Shown here in pieces: positions 8,955 through 16,229 of a DNA stretch of 49,231 nucleotides. The notes beneath the pieces were generated by a model, which was not told where the DNA came from, ran no database searches, and saw only the letters and a program-made list of their open reading frames with translations. The position numbers and the translations under genes are program-made. Each line of letters starts with the position of its first letter. The first letter of the stretch is position 1. Source of the DNA: Candidatus Mailhella merdavium (lineage in GTDB: Bacteria; Desulfobacterota; Desulfovibrionia; Desulfovibrionales; Desulfovibrionaceae); assembly GCA_019119045.1 (NCBI GenBank), contig DWXS01000034.1, forward strand, positions 1 to 49,231, given 5' to 3'.

Positions 8955-9169
8955 ATGCTTCCTCAACATTTGTATGATTGTTTTCTGCCGGCCAGGCATA
9001 CGGCTGCCGCAGCCGAAGACGGTCTTCCGACCTGTGCGGAAAGTCTCAGTTTTTCACTTCATACCGCATCATAGCGCAGGAAAAGCGGACATCAGCCTTC
9101 CGTGCCTGCGGCAATATACCCCGTTCCGGACAACATATATCCTGCAATATACATGGCCTCGGCACTGCT

Positions 9170-11587
9170 TTATTCTTTAGTCCTGTTTTTCTCCAGAAGA
9201 CAGATTGATCCGGTATGAAGTCTGGCTTCAATATACTGTGAAAGAACGGAAACTGCCCTGTCGCATACAGGGAAGACGGGAATATTCTTTTCCCAGAGCG
9301 CGGCGCGAAGCGGTTCAAACTGAACCCCGCCGTCCACGACTGCAACCAGAGGTTTGGCGTAGCGTTTCCGCAGCTCACCCAAACGCGCCAGTATTCCGTC
9401 CGGATCGTCCATGCGAAACGCCTTATCCTCCGTATCTGCCAGCGTATGTGTGACGGGAGAATGAGGATCGAGTCCGACGACGACAGCGTCAATACCGTCA
9501 TCCTGCAACATCAGTTCGGTCATGCGGGCATGCGTTTCGTCATCCGCCCCGGGATTGATATCCAGCGGGTTTGCCACGGTGACCAGAGTATCCAGCTTCT
9601 TTTCCTCAATGAGCCTGTGCATGGCGGCAAGCGTCGCATCGGAGCAACGCCCGAAACTCATATTATAGTCGTCGGACTGAATGGAATCAGCCATACCGAC
9701 GGCCTCGAAACCGGCACCGCTGATTGCGCCGAGCCGTCTTCCTCCGGGCGTCAGAGGACTGAAAGCCTCCGCGAGCAAAATCAGATCCTGAAATTCCGTA
9801 AAATTTCGAGCCATTATGGCGCCTGCTTCGCTGATGCAGCTCTCGCACACCATATAATCTCCCGCAAGAGAGGCGGTATGTCCGCTGGTCGCGCTCTTTC
9901 CTTCCGGCGTCCGTCCGGCTTTATAAAAGACAATCTGCTTGCCGGCGCACACCGCCTCCCGCACGGCACGAGCAAAGTCCAGCCCGTCAAGATCCTTAAA
10001 ACCTTCCGCATAGACGGCGATCACGTCCACCTCGGCGGAGTCCCTGAAATAGCGCATCATATCGCCAAGCGTCAGATCCGTCTGATTTCCCAGAGAAATG
10101 AGGTAGGACGGACGCAGTTCCGGCGTCTGGCTGAAGCGGTTGAGCAGGAAGGCTCCGCTCTGGCTGAAAATGGCAAGCCGCCGGGGGGGCCTTTTCGTAT
10201 CCCGACAGCACCCCATTTTTGCGGCGGGGATAAACCATGTGTCATAGCGTCCGGGACGGGAAATCACGCCCATGCAGTTCGCGCCGAGAAATACGGGGCC
10301 GCCGTCTCCCCGGCTGTGACTTTCCGCAATATGCTGCATCATGCGCGCCGCCATGCCCTTGCTTTCTTCGGTTTCTCCAAGACCGCCGGGTATGAGCATG
10401 ACGCTGTGGGCAGCGTGACGTTCGATGATTTCATCAACCAGATTCGGCACATGCTGGGCACCAATGGCCACAATGAACAGATCCAGCGGTTCCGGCAGCG
10501 AGGCAAGATCCGGCACGCAGCGCACGCCCCCAGCCTCATTTTCTCCATCACGGATTATGACAATGTTCCCGGGCTCAAAGCCGGAAGACAGAATATTTTC
10601 CAGAATAATGCGCCCAAAGTTGCGCCGTGTGGCAGAAACACCGATAATTCCAATATTTTTGGGATGCAGGAGGCGATCAATCTTTCCTATGGGACGCTCC
10701 GTATGCTGTTCCCCGGGTGTGGAGAAACGGCACATGCCGTCCAACGGCACCATAAGATAATCCGTAAACGTAAAGGGATTGATTTCCAGTTCGTCGATGA
10801 CAAAGGGAACATCGGGATTGCGTCCGGAAAAATAATTACCCAGCCTGATGAAGGATTCAAAACACTCAATGAGCTGATCGTCCGTAACGATACGACGCTG
10901 CCCCCGCGTCAGACCTGCCAGCTTCCTGTAGGAAACAGTCCTGCGATACAGATCGAAAAAGGCACGGCCGTCCACCATGTCCGTCAGAGCGGCGACAATG
11001 GCCTGTCCCTTGCGGAAACGTTCGGCATACAGCTCCGTATCCGTTCCCCCAAGTCCCGCACTGATCACCATGCCGAATTCGCGCGTACGGCGCAGACCGA
11101 CTATCAGCTCATTGCCGAAAGAGGCAGAGTCCGGGGGCATGAACTGAACCTGTAAAACACCCTGCAAATCGCCGGCCACGGCATCCCGCAAAGCCTCCCC
11201 CGACAGCCCCTTGTACTGAGAAGGGGCCGCTGCGTTGTTCCGCTCTATCCACTCCGCATAACGCTCCGGCACTTCGGACAACATGCGCCGGACGGCAGAT
11301 CGCACATGATCCGCCGTCTTGGGTACTATACGCACGCCGCCTACCTCCGTCTTATGAACAATGGATGGAGAAACGATCTTCAGCACGGCCTTTTCGCCGG
11401 GCAGAGCCATGACTTCTTCTTCCACGGGGCGGGCATTCTTGGGAATGAAGGCGCAGCGCGGAGGCGTTTCGGAGCCGGAAAGAGAAAGCAGCGTATATAC
11501 CTCATATTCATAAAGAAAACGCCGCCCTTCCTGGGCCGCCTTATGAAACAGATCCGTAATGGCCTGATATTCAATGGTCAGCTGCAT
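9170..11587 (-). CDS. ADP-forming acyl-CoA synthetase (acetate-CoA ligase family), beta-alpha fusion
   Basis: An 805-residue NDP-forming acyl-CoA synthetase. The ATP-grasp half comes first (about 1-300, with VLKIVSPSIVHKTEVGGVRI). It is followed by the CoA-binding Rossmann domain (starting near HPKNIGIIGVSATRRNFGR) and the succinyl-CoA-ligase-like domain. That last domain contains the probable phospho-histidine in SATSGHTASLAGD. This beta-then-alpha order is a permutation of the more usual alpha-beta fusion. Such enzymes convert acyl-CoA, ADP and phosphate to the free acid and ATP, which conserves energy in anaerobes. Its place downstream of the glycyl radical enzyme and TctABC suggests the imported compound ends as an acyl-CoA, or is activated by this enzyme. 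AAGGA precedes the ATG. Confidence 0.88.
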   Translation of the reverse strand: MQLTIEYQAITDLFHKAAQEGRRFLYEYEVYTLLSLSGSETPPRCAFIPKNARPVEEEVMALPGEKAVLKIVSPSIVHKTEVGGVRIVPKTADHVRSAVRRMLSEVPERYAEWIERNNAAAPSQYKGLSGEALRDAVAGDLQGVLQVQFMPPDSASFGNELIVGLRRTREFGMVISAGLGGTDTELYAERFRKGQAIVAALTDMVDGRAFFDLYRRTVSYRKLAGLTRGQRRIVTDDQLIECFESFIRLGNYFSGRNPDVPFVIDELEINPFTFTDYLMVPLDGMCRFSTPGEQHTERPIGKIDRLLHPKNIGIIGVSATRRNFGRIILENILSSGFEPGNIVIIRDGENEAGGVRCVPDLASLPEPLDLFIVAIGAQHVPNLVDEIIERHAAHSVMLIPGGLGETEESKGMAARMMQHIAESHSRGDGGPVFLGANCMGVISRPGRYDTWFIPAAKMGCCRDTKRPPRRLAIFSQSGAFLLNRFSQTPELRPSYLISLGNQTDLTLGDMMRYFRDSAEVDVIAVYAEGFKDLDGLDFARAVREAVCAGKQIVFYKAGRTPEGKSATSGHTASLAGDYMVCESCISEAGAIMARNFTEFQDLILLAEAFSPLTPGGRRLGAISGAGFEAVGMADSIQSDDYNMSFGRCSDATLAAMHRLIEEKKLDTLVTVANPLDINPGADDETHARMTELMLQDDGIDAVVVGLDPHSPVTHTLADTEDKAFRMDDPDGILARLGELRKRYAKPLVAVVDGGVQFEPLRAALWEKNIPVFPVCDRAVSVLSQYIEARLHTGSICLLEKNRTKE

Positions 11588-12056
11588 GGGACAATCCTTT
11601 TCTGGAAAAGAACAAAAAACGTTTAATACTTTTCAACAGTGACGACTCGCGTGAAGCGGCACGACCTCAGGGAATATTTCCTGGTTCATTCGATACAGAA
11701 TCCATGCGCAACAGGAACGACTTTCGCAGATTCTGTCATGCAGTTTCGTGGTACGGCTCAAGAACAGCCGGAACCTCCCGATACGGCTTTTGCCTGACGG
11801 TATCTCTGATCCTTTTCCAGCCCTGTCCAGCCTGGTCAAGCGGCATTCCTCCGCCGGACAAAGACCAACAGCGTCGAAGGTGTCACGAAACCTTCCAAAA
11901 AGACATCTTCCGGCAGACATGGCCGAGGGTCAAAACAAAAACCGAAATCCCCCGGCATATACAAAGGCAGCCCGTGTCTGCTTCCGCGACAAAAAACCAT
12001 TCCCGGCGCGCATCCAGCCCGGAATATTGCTCTGACTCCTTTACCGGAACGAAGCG
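11588..12056. other. 469-bp gap inside the otherwise compact tct/acyl-CoA synthetase gene row
   Basis: No ORF here has a ribosome-binding site with recognisable protein features. Short ORFs on both strands (for example 11633-11920 minus and 11836-12126 minus) have low-complexity, shadow-like translations. No clear terminator or promoter was found. It may be a degraded gene or hold a separate promoter for the downstream genes. Confidence 0.4.
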
Positions 12057-13586
12057 TCAATCCAGTGAAAGCGGCCCGCACGTACTTTCCGGTTCGGATG
12101 GCTGATTCTTTCTGGTATTGCGCCATGTTCTGAGCGCAAGCAGAACTGAAGCGATCAGCATAACCAGCGGAACAGGTCTGGTAACAAACACGCTCAAGTC
12201 ATCCCCGCTCAGAATCAGCGTCTGCTGAAGAGAAAGCTCAAAGCCCGGCGCAAGTACAAATCCGATCAGAAAGGTCACGAAGGAATAGCCGAACTTGCGC
12301 ATGAAAAAGCCGAGCAGAGCCAGACAGAGCATGACGCCGACGCCGAACAGAGAACTGCTCACCAGATACGCGCCGACAAGGCAGATATACAGGACGGCAG
12401 GATACAGAATGGCCCGGGGAATGCCCATGACTCTGATGAACAGGCGCAAGCCGACGGATCCGGCAAACAGATTCATGATCCCCGCCATGAACACGGCGAC
12501 ATAAATCCCGTAAATCAGGCGGGGATTTTCCGCGAACATCAGAGGGCCGGGAGTAAGCCCATGTATCATGAAGGCTCCAAGAATAATGGCCGCCGCAACA
12601 TTGCCGGGGATTCCGAGCGTCAGCAGAGGTACGAGATTCGCGCCGATAATGGCGTTGTTGGCTGCTTCTGGAGCCGCCACGCCTTCAAGCGAACCTTTGC
12701 CGAACTCTTCCGGATGCTTGGAGGCCTTCTTGGCCGCGCCATAGGCCATAAATGCCGCCATCGTTGCCCCGAGTCCGGGAAGCACGCCTATCACCACGCC
12801 TATGCCGGAGGAACGCAGGGCCGTGCGGATAACGGATTTCAGTTCGCTCCAGGTCACTCTGCCCTCTTCCTTGGAAGCGATCCTTGCGAGTTCCGCACCG
12901 CTTTTCTCTGTCAGGCAGGATTTCTGCATCTGAAAAATAATCTCCGACATGGCCAGCGTACCTATGGCAAGACACATCAGAGGAATACCTGCGCTCAGCT
13001 CAAGAATACCGAAATCCAGACGGGGCATACCGCTTACCGGATCCAGTCCGACGCAGCCCAGCAGCATACCGAAGGCCCCGGCAATGAGTCCCTTGGCCAT
13101 GGAACCGGTATCCAGTCCGGACACAAGGACAAGAGAAAAAAGAATGATCGCACAGATATCGGCCGGAGCCAGCTTGAGCGCAACGGAGGCAAGAGGTACG
13201 GAAAGCACCACCAGAGAAAAGGCGGAAACCGTATCGCCGAAAAAGGATGAGAAGAGAGAAATTTTAAGCGCTTTTTCTCCCTTGCGCTGAAGGGCCAGAG
13301 GATAACCGTCGTAGCAGGTTGCGGCCGATTCCGGCGAGCCGGGCGTATTCAGAAGGATGGAGGCAATGGAACCGCCGAAGGTTCCTCCCTTATTGATCCC
13401 CACCAGAAAACCCACTGCCCCCACCGGGGTCATGTAGTAGGTAAGGGGAATGCACAGGGCAATGGCCATCGGCCCGCTCAGGCCGGGAATGGCTCCCACG
13501 ACGATGCCGCAGACAACACCGAAGAGCATGAAGGCAAGAGAGGTCAGATTGAACACATCTCCAAGCCCGAGAAGAAAATTTTCCAT
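12057..13586 (-). CDS. tctA: Tripartite tricarboxylate transporter, large permease subunit
   Basis: A 509-residue polytopic membrane protein of the TctA family with about twelve hydrophobic segments. It contains the two pseudo-symmetric glycine/proline signatures GIVVGAIPGLSGPMAIALC (near residue 30) and GVVIGVLPGLGATMAAFMAY (near 260). AGGAG precedes the ATG with normal spacing. It forms the channel of the TTT uptake system with the TctB subunit encoded just upstream and the periplasmic TctC protein. TTT systems import citrate-like and many other carboxylates, aromatic acids included. The substrate here is presumably that of the glycyl radical enzyme pathway in the same gene row. Confidence 0.95.
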   Translation of the reverse strand: MENFLLGLGDVFNLTSLAFMLFGVVCGIVVGAIPGLSGPMAIALCIPLTYYMTPVGAVGFLVGINKGGTFGGSIASILLNTPGSPESAATCYDGYPLALQRKGEKALKISLFSSFFGDTVSAFSLVVLSVPLASVALKLAPADICAIILFSLVLVSGLDTGSMAKGLIAGAFGMLLGCVGLDPVSGMPRLDFGILELSAGIPLMCLAIGTLAMSEIIFQMQKSCLTEKSGAELARIASKEEGRVTWSELKSVIRTALRSSGIGVVIGVLPGLGATMAAFMAYGAAKKASKHPEEFGKGSLEGVAAPEAANNAIIGANLVPLLTLGIPGNVAAAIILGAFMIHGLTPGPLMFAENPRLIYGIYVAVFMAGIMNLFAGSVGLRLFIRVMGIPRAILYPAVLYICLVGAYLVSSSLFGVGVMLCLALLGFFMRKFGYSFVTFLIGFVLAPGFELSLQQTLILSGDDLSVFVTRPVPLVMLIASVLLALRTWRNTRKNQPSEPESTCGPLSLD

Positions 13587-13669
13587 GGCGGCATACTCTC
13601 CTGCTAGGCAGAATCTCTAAAATTTATCCGAAGGGCGAAAATCGCTCATGAGACACACACAGGCCTGTC

Positions 13670-14113
13670 TCAGGGCGTCGGAATATGCAGCCCGTACCAG
13701 AGCAGCACATAACATACTACGGGCAGAAGCAGACTGATTGCCACAACCGCCACTCTGTTCCGAATACCCGTCACAAGGAACAGCAGAGCCAGTACGACCA
13801 TGCCGCCCGGCACAAAACCAAGCCACTTCCAGGCAGGGAAAATAAGCAGCATCACCCCGAAATATTTGATAAGGTGCAAGATAACCTCAAGAGAGACCGG
13901 TTGTTCTCCACCCCATCGCAGGCCGCGCCGCAAGCCTCCCGCGAGCTGAAAGAATGCCAGAACGCCGATAACCGCACACATCGCATTGGGCAGGGTCGAG
14001 GCAGCCAGCCCGTAGCCCTCAGATTCCGGCGTCCACTCCGGGATGATGAAGAGTATCATGAGGATACTTCCGATCACCAGCAGGACATTCACGCAAAATT
14101 CCTGAATCCGCAT
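13670..14113 (-). CDS. tctB: Tripartite tricarboxylate transporter, small permease subunit
   Basis: A 147-residue membrane protein with four hydrophobic segments (about residues 7-25, 38-57, 77-97 and 105-145), the size and topology of TctB. The start at 14113 (MRIQEF) has AGGAG five bases upstream. A longer reading from 14215 would add a charged, non-family N-terminus, so I reject it. It sits between tctC and tctA in the usual order of TTT operons and is needed with TctA for transport. Sequence conservation in this subunit is low, so the call leans on size, topology and position. Confidence 0.88.
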   Translation of the reverse strand: MRIQEFCVNVLLVIGSILMILFIIPEWTPESEGYGLAASTLPNAMCAVIGVLAFFQLAGGLRRGLRWGGEQPVSLEVILHLIKYFGVMLLIFPAWKWLGFVPGGMVVLALLFLVTGIRNRVAVVAISLLLPVVCYVLLWYGLHIPTP

Positions 14114-14274
14114 ACACACTCCTCGGAGGGGAAACCGGCTGTCCGGCTGGAACGGATGAACCGTTGCAGACATCCGAACCGGCGTATCCTCTGACAAGGG
14201 ATCCGGGAGAAACATTCTCCCGCAGAATACGGGGCGGACACCCTATGCCGTCCGCCCCGTAAGATACCGACGCG

Positions 14275-15225
14275 CTACTTCTTCATCTCTTCAAGCATCA
14301 GCTTGTAACGCTCAAGGCTCTCTTCCAGAATCTTTGTGGATTCTTCGGCATTGAATACGGTCGGATACACGCCGGCCTTTTCCGCGAGAGCCTGCTGCAC
14401 AGAGGGCTTGTTGCCGGCGCGTACAAGGGCTTCAGACAGGACTTTATGGATTTCCGGGGGAACTTTCTTGGACACATAGAAGGCAAAATAGTTGTCGAAC
14501 ACAAGAAGTGGCCAGCCTTCTTCAGCCAGCGTCGGCGTATCGGGAGAATAAGGAGAACGCTGGCTGCCTATGGTGGCCAGATGACGCATTTTGCCGGCTC
14601 TCACATAGGAAGACTGAAAACCTCCCCCATAACCGAAGTCCGTATGCCCGCCGAGAACGGAAGATATGATTGCCGCGCCGCCCTGCACAGGCATGGCGCG
14701 TATTTCGACGCCTTCCTTTTGCCCGATGTAACGGGTGATCAGTTTGTCAAACACAACCGAGGAGGGATAGCTCAAGGCCTTATTTTCCTTTTTTGCCCAG
14801 GCGACAAGTTCTTTCATGCTCTTCCACGGCTTATCCGCCAGACAGAAAAAACCTTCCTGATACACGCCCGTCATGCCGAGCAGGCTGAAATCCGCCAGGC
14901 TGTAGCGAGTCTTGGCGGTCAGCGTATCCAGCGTAAGCGCGGCGCTGATGGTGCCGACGATAGTATATCCGTCTGCGGGACGGGTCAGGGCGTCCCCAAT
15001 GGCAAGGGCGCCGCCGCTTCCCCCCTTATTGACGATAACGACCGGCTGTCCCAGTTCCTTTTCCAGCTCAAGAGCCACGGAACGCGCGATGATGTCCCCC
15101 GCTCCTCCTGCGGCAAATCCGACCACGATGGTGACGGGCCTATCGGGAAAAGCCGCGGACGCGACCGGCGCTCCTGCCAGGAGGAGGCTCATGCACAACA
15201 GACAGACTCTGACAACTTGTTTCAT
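14275..15225 (-). CDS. tctC: Tripartite tricarboxylate transporter, periplasmic binding protein
   Basis: A ~316-residue secreted binding protein of the TctC (Bug) family. It has a signal peptide (LLCMSLLLAGAPVASAAFPD), then the family opening PVTIVVGFAAGGAGDIIARS and the motif VIVNKGGSGGALAIG. I start it at ATG 15225, where GAGG has good spacing. An upstream in-frame GTG at 15237 overlaps the stop codon of the activase gene. The tight junction shows that the transporter belongs to the glycyl radical enzyme operon. Bug-type proteins bind carboxylates through the conserved loops after the first beta strands. The ligand is unknown but should be an anionic organic acid. Confidence 0.94.
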   Translation of the reverse strand: MKQVVRVCLLCMSLLLAGAPVASAAFPDRPVTIVVGFAAGGAGDIIARSVALELEKELGQPVVIVNKGGSGGALAIGDALTRPADGYTIVGTISAALTLDTLTAKTRYSLADFSLLGMTGVYQEGFFCLADKPWKSMKELVAWAKKENKALSYPSSVVFDKLITRYIGQKEGVEIRAMPVQGGAAIISSVLGGHTDFGYGGGFQSSYVRAGKMRHLATIGSQRSPYSPDTPTLAEEGWPLLVFDNYFAFYVSKKVPPEIHKVLSEALVRAGNKPSVQQALAEKAGVYPTVFNAEESTKILEESLERYKLMLEEMKK

Positions 15226-15233
15226 CGGATACC

Positions 15234-16226
15234 TCACGCAGTAAAAGGTTCTGGGCCGGATTCCGGATATTCCCCCACGCCGGCCGCGCGGACGAAATTT
15301 TCCGCCATGTGTTCAAGCCGTTTCATGCAGTCTCTGTCCGGCACGGTAAAATTCCGACACGGCCGGCCGAGCCCCGCGTATTTCACCGTTCCGAATGCAT
15401 GATACGGAAGCAGTTCCCAGCTCACTCCACCGAGTCCTGCCAGATATTCTCCGATCGCCTGAATATCTTCACTTGCAGCGTTGAGGCCGGGAATGACAGG
15501 TGTGCGTACCCGAACGGGCAATCGGGGAAAGTGCTTCCGCACCAGACGCAGATTCTCCAGAATACAGGCATTGGATACCCCCGTAGCATGCTCATGTCTG
15601 GCAGTATCCGCAATTTTCACATCAAAAAGCAGATAATCCGTCAGGGAACAGGCTTCCAGCAGACGTTCCGCAGGCACGAATCCGCAGGTCTCCAAAGCGG
15701 AATGAATACAACGCTCTTTTGCTTCCCGCAACAGGGCCAGAGCAAAGTCTGCCTGAGCCAGGGCCTCTCCTCCGCTCAGGGTCATTCCGCCGTTTCCGTG
15801 ACGATAGAAATCGATATCCCTCTCCACTTCATCCAGCACATCCCGTACATCAACCCTTGTTCCATACAGGCGTACGGCTTCGTAAGGACAGGCGGACACA
15901 CAGGGAGGATTCCCCTCTTTCAGGGGCACGCATTCCCGACAGCGTTCGGCTCGCGGCAGCATGACGCCGGACGCTGTTTTGCAAAGGGCGTCGGAGGGGC
16001 AGGCGTCCCGACAGGAAGAACAGTCGGCATGACAACGTTCCGTCACTATGCCGATTTCAGGGTGAAACTCCTGCGTTTCCGGATTACAGCACCAGAGACA
16101 ACGCAGCGGGCATCCCTTCAGAAATACAAGCGTGCGGATTCCCGGCCCGTCATGGACGGAAAAATGCTGAATGTTCGTGATCAGCCCGCTCACACCGTGG
16201 TTCCCGTTCACTGTTTCCTGCTCCAT
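15234..16226 (-). CDS. Glycyl radical enzyme activating enzyme (radical SAM)
   Basis: A 330-residue radical-SAM activase. The SAM-cluster motif Cx3Cx2C is KGCPLRCLWC (Cys39, Cys43, Cys46). It is followed by a ferredoxin-like insert with two further cysteine groups (CHADCSSCRDACP and CRECVPLKEGNPPCVSACP). This insert is typical of activases for dehydratase-, lyase- and decarboxylase-type glycyl radical enzymes and absent from the pyruvate formate-lyase activase. GGMTLSGGEAL is the SAM-binding GGE region. It installs the glycyl radical on the enzyme encoded immediately upstream, whose stop codon is only three bases before this ATG. There is no clear Shine-Dalgarno, so translation is probably coupled to that gene. 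The tctC gene follows with near overlap. Confidence 0.95.
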   Translation of the reverse strand: MEQETVNGNHGVSGLITNIQHFSVHDGPGIRTLVFLKGCPLRCLWCCNPETQEFHPEIGIVTERCHADCSSCRDACPSDALCKTASGVMLPRAERCRECVPLKEGNPPCVSACPYEAVRLYGTRVDVRDVLDEVERDIDFYRHGNGGMTLSGGEALAQADFALALLREAKERCIHSALETCGFVPAERLLEACSLTDYLLFDVKIADTARHEHATGVSNACILENLRLVRKHFPRLPVRVRTPVIPGLNAASEDIQAIGEYLAGLGGVSWELLPYHAFGTVKYAGLGRPCRNFTVPDRDCMKRLEHMAENFVRAAGVGEYPESGPEPFTA

Positions 16227-16229
16227 GGG

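Noticed and set aside
9446..11155. Plus-strand 569-codon ORF
   Set aside because: Shadow of the acyl-CoA synthetase on the other strand; rich in His/Arg/Gly, with no domain resemblance.
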